Source: Pseudomonas quercus
Lineage (GTDB): Bacteria; Pseudomonadota; Gammaproteobacteria; Pseudomonadales; Pseudomonadaceae
Direction: 5' to 3'
Assembly: GCF_012033695.1 (NCBI RefSeq)
Contig: NZ_JAAVJI010000003.1
Coordinates: forward strand, 434,001 to 498,000
DNA length: 64,000 nt
The translations under genes were made by a program, and so were the position numbers. This document shows positions 8,697-19,873 of the stretch, piece after piece. The notes beneath the pieces were generated by a model. That model was given only the letters and a program-made list of their open reading frames with translations, was not told where the DNA came from and ran no database searches. Position 1 is the first letter of the stretch. Each line of letters starts with the position of its first letter.

Positions 8697-11309
8697 GTGA
8701 AAGGCACTACTGAGCAAGCCTCGAAAGCACCGCCCTCCGAGGAAGGTGCCACTGACCTGCAACTGTTGCGCCCAGGCCTGATCGTCGCGGCGGTCGGCCT
8801 GCTGGTCGCGGCCTTGCTGCTATGGATCGGGCAGCCAGGGCCCTCGCAGCAGGCCTGGCGTTGGCAGCTGGCGCAGTCGGCTGCGTCGGCACAGGCCGCC
8901 ACTTTGCGCCAGGCATTTGCTCAAATCACTGCCGATACTCAAGCGGCAGCCAGTGACCCTGCCTTGGCAGCGGCACTGCAAAGCGGTGATTCGGCTCGGT
9001 TGCGCAACGCCGAAGCGGGGCTACGTTTTCGCGATGCGGTGGTGGACGCTTTTGTTACACCTACCAGCCAAGGTGAGCCCGACCCTCGGCGTGCCGCCCC
9101 CTTCACCTTCGCAGCGCTAGACCTGCTACGGCGTGGCGAAATGGGCCCGGCGCCTGCCCTTGAAGCCCAACAGGCCGGCCAGCGCTGGCTGATCTACAGC
9201 GTGGCGGCCGTACGAGCGCCTGGCACACAAACCGTAGTAGGGACCGTGTTGCTTGCCTTGGACTTGCAGCGAGCACTGCGTGGCTTGCCTTCTCTGCCTC
9301 CACAGGCCGGTGAACTGCTGCTGCAGCAACGCTTTGGCGATGGCCCGGTACAAGTGCTCTACCAGGCAGGCACACCGGGGGCGGCGCGGCCCTATACGTT
9401 GGACCTGGGCAACCCCCACTGGGCCCTTCGCTTCACGCCCGGCAGCGCTTACGATGCGCCCCTGCAGTGGGTCTCGATTGTGCTAACCCTGGCTGCCCTG
9501 CTGATCGTGGCCGGTGCGTTCTGGGTAGCCTTGGTAATGGTCGTCCGCGGGCTGCGAGGGCGCTTGCGAGACGATGCACGACAATTGAACGACCTGCTGC
9601 ACGAACTCTCAGGCGGAAAAGCCGTCAAAGCGTTCAGTTTGAGCCTCTCGGAATTGAACGGGCTGGCTCAAGCCATGGCTCGCTTCTCTTTGCGTGACCG
9701 TCAGACCAATCCCGGCGCCCCAACGGCGCCTGACCCGAACAGTATTACGAATCGCAGCGCCTCGGTTGCCAACCCCCACCGCTCCGCCGAGCCGGAGGGT
9801 GCGCGGCCGCCGTTTCAAGAGACTGACGTACTTGGTGTCGGGATTCTCGACGCCGACCAGGACTTTCTGCGAATGGAGCACTCCCCCGCTATGAACAGCA
9901 ATGCACAAGCCGTCCCCGCTAGCATTTTCCGCGCTTACGACATTCGCGGCATCGTGCCAGATACCCTGACTGCCGACACCGCCTACTGGATAGGCCGTGC
10001 CATTGGCACGCAGAGCCTGGCCCAGGGCGAGCCCCATGTGTCGGTAGGCCGCGACGGCCGCCTGTCCGGCCCGGAGCTGGTTGAACGGCTGATCCAAGGC
10101 GTGGCCGACAGCGGCTGCCAGGTCACCGATGTAGGCATGGTGCCTACCGGGGCGCTCTACTTTGCCGCCGCGATCGACCTCGAGAACCTGGAAACTGGCA
10201 TCAAGGCACGGGCCGGTTCCGGCGTAATGCTCACCGGTAGCCACAACCCGGCCAATTACAACGGTTTCAAAATCATCATTGCTGGCGACACACTGGCCAA
10301 TGAACAGATTCAGAAGCTGTACGAGCGTATTCGTGACAATGACCTGGCCAGCGGCCAGGGCACAATCAAGCAGGTCGGCATCCTTACCCACTACGATGCC
10401 TACATTCAGAAAGACATCGCCGTACCCCGCAAACTGAAAGTGGTCGTAGACTGCGGCAACGGTGTAGGCGGCGTGATCGCACCACAGCTGATCGAGCACC
10501 TCAATTGCGAAGTGATCCCGCTGTTCTGCGACGTGGATGGCAACTTCCCCAACCATCACCCGGACCCAGGCAAGCTGGAAAACCTTGAAGACCTGATTGC
10601 CAAGGTCAAGGAAACCGGCGCTGACCTAGGCCTGGCGTTCGACGGCGATGCCGACCGCGTGGGTGTGGTAACCAACGAAGGCACCGTGGTGTTCCCGGAC
10701 CGCCTGTTGATGCTGTTTGCCCAGGACGTGCTTTCGCGCAACCCAGGCGCCGACATCATCTATGACGTGAAATGCAGCCGCCGCCTGAAGGCACTGATCG
10801 AGGGCTACCAAGGCCGCCCGGTCATGTACAAGACCGGCCACTCGCTGATCAAGAAAAAAATGAAAGAAACCGGCGCCTTGCTGGCAGGCGAGATGAGCGG
10901 CCATGTGTTCTTCAAGGAACGCTGGTTTGGCTTTGACGACGGCATCTACAGCGCCGCTCGCCTGCTGGAAATTCTCAGCCAGACCAAAGAAACGGCCGAG
11001 GCCGTATTCGCCAAATTCCCGAACGACGTTTCCACGCCTGAGATCAATATCAAGGTGACAGAGGAAACCAAGTTCACCATCATTGACTCGCTGATCAGCG
11101 ACGCTCAGTGGGGCGAGGCGAGCCTGAACAAGATCGACGGTGTGCGCGTAGACTACCCCAACGGCTGGGGCTTGGTGCGTGCATCCAACACTACGCCTGT
11201 GCTGGTGCTGCGCTTCGAGGCCGAAGACGAGGCCGAGCTGGAGCGCATCAAGGCTGTTTTCCGCGAGCAACTCAAGCGTGTCGCACCTGACCTGAACATA
11301 CCTTTCTAA
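8697..11309 (+). CDS. algC: Phosphomannomutase/phosphoglucomutase AlgC, long membrane-anchored form
   Basis: An 870-residue protein in two parts. Residues 1-398 have two transmembrane segments (about 27-45 and 256-283) flanking a periplasmic stretch, followed by a short cytoplasmic linker. Residues 399-870 are the classical AlgC enzyme, which interconverts hexose 1- and 6-phosphates for alginate, LPS and rhamnolipid precursors. The phosphoserine loop TGSHNP places Ser515, and the metal loop DGDADR places Asp649/651/653. An internal ATG at 9891, with a weak GGAG 12 bases upstream, would give the soluble 472-residue enzyme. Both start sites may be used. argB follows 16 bases later. Confidence 0.92.
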   Translation: MKGTTEQASKAPPSEEGATDLQLLRPGLIVAAVGLLVAALLLWIGQPGPSQQAWRWQLAQSAASAQAATLRQAFAQITADTQAAASDPALAAALQSGDSARLRNAEAGLRFRDAVVDAFVTPTSQGEPDPRRAAPFTFAALDLLRRGEMGPAPALEAQQAGQRWLIYSVAAVRAPGTQTVVGTVLLALDLQRALRGLPSLPPQAGELLLQQRFGDGPVQVLYQAGTPGAARPYTLDLGNPHWALRFTPGSAYDAPLQWVSIVLTLAALLIVAGAFWVALVMVVRGLRGRLRDDARQLNDLLHELSGGKAVKAFSLSLSELNGLAQAMARFSLRDRQTNPGAPTAPDPNSITNRSASVANPHRSAEPEGARPPFQETDVLGVGILDADQDFLRMEHSPAMNSNAQAVPASIFRAYDIRGIVPDTLTADTAYWIGRAIGTQSLAQGEPHVSVGRDGRLSGPELVERLIQGVADSGCQVTDVGMVPTGALYFAAAIDLENLETGIKARAGSGVMLTGSHNPANYNGFKIIIAGDTLANEQIQKLYERIRDNDLASGQGTIKQVGILTHYDAYIQKDIAVPRKLKVVVDCGNGVGGVIAPQLIEHLNCEVIPLFCDVDGNFPNHHPDPGKLENLEDLIAKVKETGADLGLAFDGDADRVGVVTNEGTVVFPDRLLMLFAQDVLSRNPGADIIYDVKCSRRLKALIEGYQGRPVMYKTGHSLIKKKMKETGALLAGEMSGHVFFKERWFGFDDGIYSAARLLEILSQTKETAEAVFAKFPNDVSTPEINIKVTEETKFTIIDSLISDAQWGEASLNKIDGVRVDYPNGWGLVRASNTTPVLVLRFEAEDEAELERIKAVFREQLKRVAPDLNIPF

Positions 11310-11316
11310 CTGCTAG

Positions 11317-12231
<915 letters not shown>

Positions 12232-12281
12232 CACCGCCCTAAGGCAGGCGTGGGGCAAGCTCACGCACCCTGCCAAAGCCT

Positions 12282-12875
12282 CTAGGGCGCCATCAGCTGT
12301 TGCAACCTGGCGCGATCAGCAGTGAAGGCACGATCTATGTCTGCTCTCATCTGCTGATAGTGCTGCACCTGATCGGTCAATGCCGCCCGCTGCTGGCGTA
12401 GCGCTTCAAGCCGATCCAATACCACGGGCGACACGGGCTGGCCATTGCGCTCCTGATTGGCCGCTTCACCTTGCAGCGAAGCTTGTTGAGCCTGCAAAGT
12501 CTGCAGGTTTCCATTGGTCGCGGAAATTTGCCCATCAACCTCTGCCAGTTGACGCTGCCGCGTCCGCTCCAGATCATCCACACCTGTGTACCGCGCTCTT
12601 AGCTTGGCGTCTGCCTGCGCCTGCGCCTGTGCGGCAGCGGCGGCCTGCGCCTCCTGTGCGGTCAAGGCGGGCGCAATGGTTTGCAGCACACGCCCCTGAG
12701 CATTGAGCACTTGGTAACCTTTGGACACGAACTCCGGGGGCACGCCTTGACGGTCCAGCACGGTCACCCCCTTGTCATCCGTATAGCGATAGAGCTGAAC
12801 GGGTGCGACCGGCGGAGCAGCAAACACTGCCAATGGCAGCAGCCACACTGCATACCCCGCCAGGCCGCGGGCCAT
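12282..12875 (-). CDS. DUF4124 domain periplasmic protein
   Basis: A 197-residue protein with an N-terminal signal peptide (cleavage near FAAPP). A short DUF4124 module follows, with the typical pattern LYRYTDDKGVTVLDRQGVPP. From about residue 75 it is Ala/Gln-rich and alpha-helical, probably a coiled coil to the C-terminus. The function is unknown; DUF4124 often precedes periplasmic cell-wall or binding domains. It starts 3 bases after the pyrE stop and is therefore probably cotranscribed with pyrE. Confidence 0.8.
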   Translation of the reverse strand: MARGLAGYAVWLLPLAVFAAPPVAPVQLYRYTDDKGVTVLDRQGVPPEFVSKGYQVLNAQGRVLQTIAPALTAQEAQAAAAAQAQAQADAKLRARYTGVDDLERTRQRQLAEVDGQISATNGNLQTLQAQQASLQGEAANQERNGQPVSPVVLDRLEALRQQRAALTDQVQHYQQMRADIDRAFTADRARLQQLMAP

Positions 12876-12877
12876 GA

Positions 12878-13519
12878 TCAGATACCGTACTGAGCGCGGT
12901 AGGCCTCGACCGCCGGGAGATGCTGCTTGAGCTGCACATCCTCGGCAAGGTATTCGAGCACCTGGTCCAGGGACACGATGCTGACCACGGGAATACCGTA
13001 GTCACGCTCTACTTCCTGAATGGCAGACAATTCGCCCTTGCCGCGCTCCTGGCGGTTGAGTGCGATCAATACGGCGGCGGCATGTGCCTGTTCTGCCTGG
13101 ATGATGGTCATGACCTCACGAATGGCCGTACCGGCGGTGATCACGTCATCAATGATCAGTACATTGCCCTTGAGGGGGGCGCCCACCAGGCTACCGCCTT
13201 CCCCGTGGTCTTTGGCTTCCTTGCGGTTGAAGCACCAGGGCACGTCCTGGCCATGCTTGTCTGCAAGGGCTACGGCAGTTGCCGACGCCAGAGGGATGCC
13301 CTTGTAGGCAGGGCCGAACAACACATCGAAGCGCAGGCCACTGTTGACGATGGCCGAGGCATAGCACTGCCCAAGGTGCGCCAGGGCAGAGCCGGTATTG
13401 AACAGGCCGGCATTGAAGAAGTAAGGACTGGTGCGCCCGGACTTCAGGGTAAACTCACCGAAGCGCAGTACGCCCCGCTCGATGGCAAAACGAATGAAGT
13501 CACGCTGGTAGGCTTGCAT
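12878..13519 (-). CDS. pyrE: Orotate phosphoribosyltransferase
   Basis: A 213-residue enzyme that joins orotate to PRPP, giving orotidine 5'-phosphate for UMP synthesis. The PRPP-binding signature [16 protein letters not shown] and the loop [13 protein letters not shown] are both clear. Length and N-terminus ([16 protein letters not shown]) match other Pseudomonas PyrE. It is divergent from crc, an order kept across the genus, with 81 bases between the start codons. The DUF4124 gene follows in the same direction. Confidence 0.96.
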   Translation of the reverse strand: MQAYQRDFIRFAIERGVLRFGEFTLKSGRTSPYFFNAGLFNTGSALAHLGQCYASAIVNSGLRFDVLFGPAYKGIPLASATAVALADKHGQDVPWCFNRKEAKDHGEGGSLVGAPLKGNVLIIDDVITAGTAIREVMTIIQAEQAHAAAVLIALNRQERGKGELSAIQEVERDYGIPVVSIVSLDQVLEYLAEDVQLKQHLPAVEAYRAQYGI

Positions 13520-13600
13520 GTAAAAGTCCTGAATACCACGGATTTAGCTAAATAACTTGACCTCGGGTATCATACACGCACGAGATTTTTGGGGCCATTT

Positions 13601-14380
13601 ATGCGGATCATCAGTGTGAACGTCAATGGGATACAGGCAGCTGTGGAGCGTGGCTTGCTCAGCTGGTTGCAGGCCCAGAACGCCGACGTGATCTGCTTGC
13701 AGGATACACGCGCTTCGGCGTTCGAACTGGACGACTCCGCCTACCAGCTCGATGGTTACTTCCTGTATGCAGCGGACGCGGAAGTGCCAGCGCAGGGTGG
13801 CGTTGCACTGTATTCCCGGTTGCAACCCAAGGCGATCATCAGCGGCCTGGGGATCGAGTCATCAGACCGCTTCGGCCGCTACCTGCAGGCAGACTTCGAC
13901 AAGGTCAGCATCGCGACCCTGCTGTTCCCTTCGGGGCGAGGCGGCGATGAGGAATTGAATCAGAAATTCAAGCTGATGGACGATTTCGCCCGGTATCTGG
14001 ACAAACAGCGTCGCAAACGCCGGGAATACATCTACTGCGGCTCGCTGTATGTGGCCCAGCAGAAGCTGGATATCAAGAACTGGCGTGACAGCCAGCAGTC
14101 GCCGGGCTTCCTGGCGCCTGAGCGGGCCTGGATGGACGAGGTCGTTGGCAACATGGGGTACGTGGATGCCCTGCGCGAAGTCAGCCGCGAAGGCGATCAG
14201 TACAGCTGGTGGCCAGACAGTGAGCAGGCCGAGATGCTGAACCTTGGGTGGCGCTTCGACTACCAGCTGCTAACGCCAGGGCTTCGCCGCTTCGTGCGCA
14301 GTGCACGGCTACCGCGCCAACCGCGCTTCTCCCAGCATGCGCCTTTCATTGCCGACTACGACTGGACGCTGACTATCTAA
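13601..14380 (+). CDS. crc: Catabolite repression control protein Crc
   Basis: A 259-residue member of the exonuclease-endonuclease-phosphatase fold. The N-terminus MRIISVNVNGIQAAVERG and the C-terminal HAPFIADYDWTLTI are characteristic of Pseudomonas Crc. By family knowledge, Crc has lost nuclease function and acts with Hfq to block translation of catabolic mRNAs carrying A-rich CA motifs, counteracted by CrcZ/CrcY small RNAs (not present here). The ATG at 13601 gives the usual 259-residue length; the frame extends 4 codons further upstream. It is convergent with rph. Confidence 0.95.
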   Translation: MRIISVNVNGIQAAVERGLLSWLQAQNADVICLQDTRASAFELDDSAYQLDGYFLYAADAEVPAQGGVALYSRLQPKAIISGLGIESSDRFGRYLQADFDKVSIATLLFPSGRGGDEELNQKFKLMDDFARYLDKQRRKRREYIYCGSLYVAQQKLDIKNWRDSQQSPGFLAPERAWMDEVVGNMGYVDALREVSREGDQYSWWPDSEQAEMLNLGWRFDYQLLTPGLRRFVRSARLPRQPRFSQHAPFIADYDWTLTI

Positions 14381-14407
14381 GCCAGGCCCTAAGCCAGGCC
14401 GCCCCGC

Positions 14408-14430
14408 TGCAGGCGAAATTCACGCCTGCA
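14408..14430. repeat. Perfect inverted repeat between crc and rph
   Basis: TGCAGGCG and CGCCTGCA surround a 7-base loop. It lies between two convergent stop codons and could end transcription from both sides, although neither side has a T-run, so a terminator function is only probable. Confidence 0.5.
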
Positions 14431-14444
14431 CAGGAGCCATGGCT

Positions 14445-15167
14445 TCAGTCGGCCAGCGCAGCTTGCTGCACGCTGAACAGCTCTGTCATACCCTGACGCG
14501 CCAGGGCCAGCATGGCATTGAGCTCTTCAGGCTGGAACGGTGCACCTTCGGCTGTTCCCTGTACCTCGATAAACCCGCCGCCGCTGGTCATTACCACGTT
14601 TAGGTCCGTTTCAGCCGCCGAATCCTCAAGGTAATCCAGGTCCAGCACCGGTTCGCCCTGGTACATGCCCACTGACACAGCCGCGATCATCTGCTTGATC
14701 GGGTCACCACCCTTGAGCCCACCGCGCTTCTTGATCACCTTCAGCGCGTCCACCAGCGCAACCATGGCGCCCGTGATGGAGGCGGTACGCGTTCCCCCAT
14801 CGGCCTGAATCACATCGCAATCCACATACAGCGTGATATCGCCTAGCTTGGACATGTCCAGAGCAGCGCGCAGCGAACGGCCGATCAAACGCTGGATTTC
14901 CAAGGTACGGCCACCTTGCTTGCCGCGGCTGGCTTCACGCTGGTTACGCTCGCCCGTGGCCCGCGGCAACATGCCGTATTCGGCCGTAAGCCAGCCCTGC
15001 CCTTGCCCTTTGAGGAAGCGCGGCACGCCGCTTTCGACACTGACGGTACAGATCACCCGGGTATCACCAAATTCCACCAGCACCGAGCCTTCAGCATGCT
15101 TGGTGTAGTTGCGGGTGATGCGGATCGGGCGAAGCTGATCGGCGGCGCGACCACTTGGACGTTTCAT
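14445..15167 (-). CDS. rph: Ribonuclease PH
   Basis: A 240-residue phosphorolytic 3'-exoribonuclease that trims tRNA 3' ends. The full RNase PH pattern is present: [15 protein letters not shown] at the start, [35 protein letters not shown] with the phosphate-binding arginine, and [19 protein letters not shown]. Unlike the frameshifted E. coli K-12 gene, this one is intact. It is divergent from yicC, and a minus-strand -10-like TATACT lies at 15203-15208. Confidence 0.96.
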   Translation of the reverse strand: MKRPSGRAADQLRPIRITRNYTKHAEGSVLVEFGDTRVICTVSVESGVPRFLKGQGQGWLTAEYGMLPRATGERNQREASRGKQGGRTLEIQRLIGRSLRAALDMSKLGDITLYVDCDVIQADGGTRTASITGAMVALVDALKVIKKRGGLKGGDPIKQMIAAVSVGMYQGEPVLDLDYLEDSAAETDLNVVMTSGGGFIEVQGTAEGAPFQPEELNAMLALARQGMTELFSVQQAALAD

Positions 15168-15282
15168 CTGGCTTACCTGTACGGATTGAAAAACTGCCCG
15201 ACAGTATAAAGCCGTAGTGCCAGTGCCGGTATTTAAAACACCAAAACCGACACACGGGCCGGGGTTGCACCATCGCCGTGCA

Positions 15283-15311
15283 TTGGGAGCAGCGCGTGCT
15301 TGAGGTACACT
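15283..15311 (+). promoter_or_regulatory. Sigma-70 promoter of the yicC-gmk operon
   Basis: TTGGGA (15283-15288) and TACACT (15306-15311) are 17 bases apart. The predicted start of transcription near 15318 gives a leader of about 47 bases containing a perfect 16-bp palindrome at 15326-15341. Confidence 0.55.
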
Positions 15312-15325
15312 CTTGCGCCTTTATT

Positions 15326-15341
15326 GTCGCCTGCAGGCGAC
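15326..15341. repeat. 16-bp perfect palindrome in the yicC leader
   Basis: GTCGCCTGCAGGCGAC reads the same on both strands. It lies between the predicted promoter and the yicC start at 15365, so it could be an operator or, in RNA, a short stem. Confidence 0.6.
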
Positions 15342-15364
15342 CTGCCCCTACGAGGTTCGCGCCC

Positions 15365-16228
15365 ATGGCCCACAGCATGACCGCCTTTGCCCGCGTTGAG
15401 CGCGCCAGTGCACAGGGCACCTTGTCCTGGGAACTGCGTTCGGTCAACCATCGCTACCTCGAGCCGCACTTGCGCCTGCCAGATGCCTTTCGCGAGCTTG
15501 AAAGCGCCGTGCGCGAGGCGTTGCGCACCGGCCTGTCGCGCGGAAAAGTAGAGTGTACGCTTCGCCTGAACGAAGAAACGTTTACCCACGCACCGCAACT
15601 GAACAAAGACCGTGCCCGGGAGTTGATCCAGGCTGCAGAAGCCGTGGCTGCATTGATAGCGCAGCCGGCGCCTATTGACCCGCTTCACGTTCTGGCGTGG
15701 CCGGGTGTACTTGCCAGCCAGCCCATGGACACCCAGGCGCTGCAGGCGAGTGCGTTGGCGCTGTTCAGCGAAGGGCTGGAAGAAATGAAAGCTGGGCGAG
15801 CACGCGAAGGTGCCGAGCTGGCCAGGCTGATCAACGATCGGCTAGATGCCATGGCCCAAGACATTACAGCCCTGCGTGAGCAGGTACCGCACATGCTGGC
15901 CACCCAGCGGCAGAAGATCCTCGATCGCTTTGCCGAAATGCGGGCCGAACTGGACCCCGCCCGCCTCGAACAGGAGATGGTACTGCTTGCACAGAAAAGC
16001 GACGTGGCCGAGGAGCTGGATCGCCTTTCCACCCATGTGCAGGAAGTGCGTCGTGTGCTGGCCAGCCCCGGCGCCTCGGGCCGCCGCCTGGATTTTCTGA
16101 TGCAGGAACTCAACCGTGAGGCCAACACCCTGGGCTCCAAGGCTTTCGACCCGCGCAGCACCCAGGCTGCGGTAAACCTGAAAGTGCTGATCGAACAAAT
16201 GCGCGAACAAGTACAGAACATTGAGTAG
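15365..16228 (+). CDS. yicC: YicC family endoribonuclease-like protein
   Basis: A 287-residue YicC/YloC protein beginning MAHSMTAFARVERA, with the conserved GTLSWELRSVNHRYLEPHLRLPD segment. The C-terminal DUF1732 half ends in the family hallmark GRRLDFLMQELNREANTLGSK. Family members have been linked to RNA turnover and stationary-phase survival; the mechanism here is inferred. The start at 15365 matches the family N-terminus, although an open frame extends to 15278. gmk follows after 9 bases, a pairing widely kept in bacteria. Confidence 0.9.
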   Translation: MAHSMTAFARVERASAQGTLSWELRSVNHRYLEPHLRLPDAFRELESAVREALRTGLSRGKVECTLRLNEETFTHAPQLNKDRARELIQAAEAVAALIAQPAPIDPLHVLAWPGVLASQPMDTQALQASALALFSEGLEEMKAGRAREGAELARLINDRLDAMAQDITALREQVPHMLATQRQKILDRFAEMRAELDPARLEQEMVLLAQKSDVAEELDRLSTHVQEVRRVLASPGASGRRLDFLMQELNREANTLGSKAFDPRSTQAAVNLKVLIEQMREQVQNIE

Positions 16229-16867
<639 letters not shown>

Positions 16868-16898
16868 CCAACGGCCAGGGAAATACCGGCTGACATAG

Positions 16899-16929
16899 CG
16901 CTAGCCCTTCCATTAAGGCTAGCGTTTTT
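16899..16929 (+). terminator. Rho-independent terminator after gmk
   Basis: CGCTAGCC at 16899-16906 pairs with GGCTAGCG at 16917-16924, followed by TTTTT at 16925-16929. Confidence 0.85.
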
Positions 16930-16993
16930 CTAAACTACCGAGTCCGCTCACCCGCTTATGCGGGGGCTCACTGTATTTGTAACGAGGAACACC

Positions 16994-17257
16994 ATGGCCC
17001 GCGTGACCGTTGAAGACTGCCTTGAACATGTCGATAATCGCTTCGAGCTGGTCATGCTCGCCACCAAGCGCTCCCGTCAGCTGGCAACCGGTGGCAAGGA
17101 GCCCAAGGTAGGTTGGGAAAACGACAAGCCTACCGTGGTCGCCCTGCGCGAAATTGCTGCTGGCCTGATAGATTACGACGTAATCGCCGAGGCAGAGATC
17201 GTTGATGAAGAGCCGCTGTTTACCGCATTCGAAGACGAGGCCAACGAGGCCGTTTAA
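16994..17257 (+). CDS. rpoZ: RNA polymerase omega subunit
   Basis: An 87-residue omega subunit with the N-terminal [20 protein letters not shown] and the [10 protein letters not shown] motif that clamps the beta' C-terminus. It helps RNA polymerase assembly and forms part of a (p)ppGpp site. The ATG at 16994 follows GAGGAA. It is first in an rpoZ-spoT-ridA run, an order also found in enterobacteria. Confidence 0.96.
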   Translation: MARVTVEDCLEHVDNRFELVMLATKRSRQLATGGKEPKVGWENDKPTVVALREIAAGLIDYDVIAEAEIVDEEPLFTAFEDEANEAV

Positions 17258-17314
17258 GGGTATGCCCTGTCGACCTGTTTGGGCGATAGCGCCTTGCTGG
17301 CGGGAGGTTCCTCC

Positions 17315-19423
17315 TTGCCAGGCATAGACGTTCTCGCCCAGCGGTTGTCGGACTATCTCGGTAACGACCAGGTCAACCTGGTCCGCCGGGCGTACTACTA
17401 CGCCGAACAGGCTCACGACGGTCAGCGCCGCCGTAGCGGAGAGCCTTACGTCACCCATCCTCTTGCGGTGGCCAATATCCTTGCCGACATGCACATGGAC
17501 CATCAAAGCTTGATGGCGGCCATGCTGCATGACGTGATCGAAGACACAGGTATCGCCAAGGAAGCGCTCTGCGCGCAGTTTGGCGATACTGTGGCCGAAT
17601 TGGTCGACGGTGTCAGCAAGCTGACCCAGATGAACTTCGAAACCAAGGCAGAGGCGCAGGCCGAGAACTTCCAGAAAATGGCCATGGCCATGGCGCGAGA
17701 TATTCGCGTGATTCTGGTAAAGCTCGCTGACCGCTTGCATAACATGCGCACGCTTGAAGTGCTCTCTGGTGAAAAGCGCCGACGCATTGCCAAGGAAACC
17801 CTGGAAATCTACGCCCCCATTGCCAACCGGCTGGGCATGCACAACGTGCGCGTGGAATTCGAAGACCTGGGTTTCAAGGCCATGCACCCCATGCGCTCCG
17901 AGCGTATCCACCAGGCTGTGAAGCGTGCCCGCGGCAACCGCAAGGAGCTCGTCAACAAGATCGAGAGTTCCCTGGCCAACTGCCTGGCCGTGGACGGTAT
18001 CGAAGGAGACGTGAGCGGGCGCCAGAAGCACCTTTACGGTATCTACAAGAAGATGCGCGGCAAGCGGCGCGCCTTCAATGAAATCATGGACGTCTATGCG
18101 TTCCGCATCGTGGTAGACAAGGTGGACACCTGCTACCGCGTATTGGGCGCCGTGCACAATCTGTACAAACCGTTGCCAGGCCGCTTCAAGGATTACATCG
18201 CCATTCCCAAAGCCAACGGCTATCAGTCCCTGCATACCACCTTGTTCGGGATGCATGGCGTGCCCATTGAAATCCAGATCCGAACGCGGGAAATGGAGGA
18301 GATGGCCAACAACGGTATTGCCGCGCACTGGCTGTACAAGTCCGACAACGAGGAGTTGCCCAAAGGTACTCATGCACGGGCGCGCCAGTGGGTAAAAGGT
18401 GTTCTGGAGCTGCAGCAGCGCGCAGGCAACTCCCTGGAATTCATTGAAAGTGTGAAGATCGACCTGTTCCCGGACGAGGTCTATGTGTTCACGCCCAAGG
18501 GCAAGATCATGGAGCTGCCTAAGGGCTCTACGGCGGTGGACTTTGCCTACGCTGTGCATACTGATGTGGGTAACAGTTGCATCGCTTGCCGGATCAACCG
18601 TCGCCTGGCACCGCTGTCCGAGCCGCTGCAAAGCGGGTCTACTGTGGAAATCGTCAGCGCACCCGGCGCCCGGCCCAACCCCGCCTGGCTCAACTTCGTG
18701 GTTACAGGCAAGGCACGCACGCATATACGCCATGCGCTCAAGCTGCAACGCCGGTCAGAGTCTGTAAACCTGGGCGAGCGGCTGCTGAACAAGGTGTTGA
18801 ACAGCTTCGATGCCTCGCTGGAGCACGTACCGGCCGACCGTATTCAGCATTTGCTGGCTGAGTACCGCCTTGATGTAGTCGAAGACCTGCTCGAAGAGAT
18901 TGGCCTGGGCAACCGCATGGCCTACGTAGTCGCGCGGCGAATGCTCGCTTCGGAAGGCGAGGCCTCGCCTAGCCACGAAAACCCATTGGCCATTCGGGGC
19001 ACCGAAGGCCTGGTGCTGAGCTATGCCAAGTGCTGTACGCCTATACCCGGCGACCCCATCGTTGGCCACTTGTCTGCAGGCAAAGGGATGGTCGTCCACT
19101 TGGAGAACTGTCGCAATATCAGTGAAGTGCGGCACAACCCCGAGAAGTGCATACAACTGGCCTGGGCCAAGGATGTCAGCGGGGAGTTCAATGTCGAACT
19201 GCGCGTGGAGCTGGAACACCAGCGCGGCCTGATTGCCTTGCTGGCCAGCAGCGTGAATGCTGCGGACGGCAATATTGAAAAGATCAGCATGGACGAGCGC
19301 GATGGTCGCACAAGCGTGGTCCAACTGGTCGTCAGCGTTCATGATCGGGTTCACCTGGCCCGTGTGATTCGCAAATTGCGTGCGCTTATTGGAGTGATCC
19401 GTATCACTCGCATGCGTGCCTAA
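17315..19423 (+). CDS. spoT: Bifunctional (p)ppGpp synthetase/hydrolase SpoT
   Basis: A 702-residue RelA/SpoT homologue. The HD hydrolase site is intact ([10 protein letters not shown] near residue 77). The synthetase domain carries [20 protein letters not shown], whose RFKD form is typical of bifunctional enzymes. TGS, a conserved-cysteine region ([11 protein letters not shown]) and a C-terminal ACT domain follow. It should set (p)ppGpp levels in response to carbon, fatty-acid and other stress. The start is a TTG at 17315, preceded by GGGAGG 8 bases upstream, which gives the family N-terminus [15 protein letters not shown]. The frame opens further upstream at 17279, which looks untranslated. 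Confidence 0.95.
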   Translation: MPGIDVLAQRLSDYLGNDQVNLVRRAYYYAEQAHDGQRRRSGEPYVTHPLAVANILADMHMDHQSLMAAMLHDVIEDTGIAKEALCAQFGDTVAELVDGVSKLTQMNFETKAEAQAENFQKMAMAMARDIRVILVKLADRLHNMRTLEVLSGEKRRRIAKETLEIYAPIANRLGMHNVRVEFEDLGFKAMHPMRSERIHQAVKRARGNRKELVNKIESSLANCLAVDGIEGDVSGRQKHLYGIYKKMRGKRRAFNEIMDVYAFRIVVDKVDTCYRVLGAVHNLYKPLPGRFKDYIAIPKANGYQSLHTTLFGMHGVPIEIQIRTREMEEMANNGIAAHWLYKSDNEELPKGTHARARQWVKGVLELQQRAGNSLEFIESVKIDLFPDEVYVFTPKGKIMELPKGSTAVDFAYAVHTDVGNSCIACRINRRLAPLSEPLQSGSTVEIVSAPGARPNPAWLNFVVTGKARTHIRHALKLQRRSESVNLGERLLNKVLNSFDASLEHVPADRIQHLLAEYRLDVVEDLLEEIGLGNRMAYVVARRMLASEGEASPSHENPLAIRGTEGLVLSYAKCCTPIPGDPIVGHLSAGKGMVVHLENCRNISEVRHNPEKCIQLAWAKDVSGEFNVELRVELEHQRGLIALLASSVNAADGNIEKISMDERDGRTSVVQLVVSVHDRVHLARVIRKLRALIGVIRITRMRA

Positions 19424-19442
19424 TTCATACGAGGAAACCTTG

Positions 19443-19823
19443 ATGTCCAAAAGTGTCATCCATAGTGACAAAGCCCCAGCAGCCATCGGCACCTACTCCC
19501 AAGCCATCAAGGCCGGGAATACCGTGTACATGTCCGGGCAGATCCCACTGGACCCAACCACCATGGAGCTGGTTGAAGGCTTCGAGGCGCAGACCGTACA
19601 GGTGTTCGAGAACCTCAAGTCCGTGGCGGAAGCAGCAGGCGGTTCGTTCAAAGATATCGTAAAGCTCAATATCTTCCTGACCGACCTGAGCAATTTCGCT
19701 ACGGTGAACGAAGTCATGGGCCGCTATTTCCAGCAACCCTACCCTGCCCGCGCCGCCATTGGCGTTGCCGCGTTGCCCAAAGGCTCGCAGGTTGAAATGG
19801 ACGCCATTCTGGTTCTGGAATGA
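19443..19823 (+). CDS. ridA: RidA family reactive-intermediate deaminase
   Basis: A 126-residue YjgF/YER057c/UK114 protein. It has the N-terminal [24 protein letters not shown] segment, the active-site arginine in [10 protein letters not shown] (Arg at about 105), and the C-terminal glutamate motif [10 protein letters not shown]. It hydrolyses 2-aminoacrylate and similar enamines made by PLP enzymes, protecting other PLP enzymes. GAGGAAA precedes the ATG at 19443. It is 19 bases after spoT and probably cotranscribed. Confidence 0.94.
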   Translation: MSKSVIHSDKAPAAIGTYSQAIKAGNTVYMSGQIPLDPTTMELVEGFEAQTVQVFENLKSVAEAAGGSFKDIVKLNIFLTDLSNFATVNEVMGRYFQQPYPARAAIGVAALPKGSQVEMDAILVLE

Positions 19824-19873
19824 CCCCTGGCGGCGCGCCTTCAAGCCGCCGCGCTTATCTGCAAGGACTCTCC

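Noticed and set aside
9609..10559. A 316-codon minus-strand frame opposite algC
   Set aside because: It is an antisense shadow of a conserved coding sequence, with no family resemblance.
16919..18748. A 609-codon open frame on the minus strand opposite rpoZ-spoT
   Set aside because: It lies wholly antisense to the well-supported spoT and rpoZ, has no recognisable domain, and has the composition expected from a high-GC gene read backwards.
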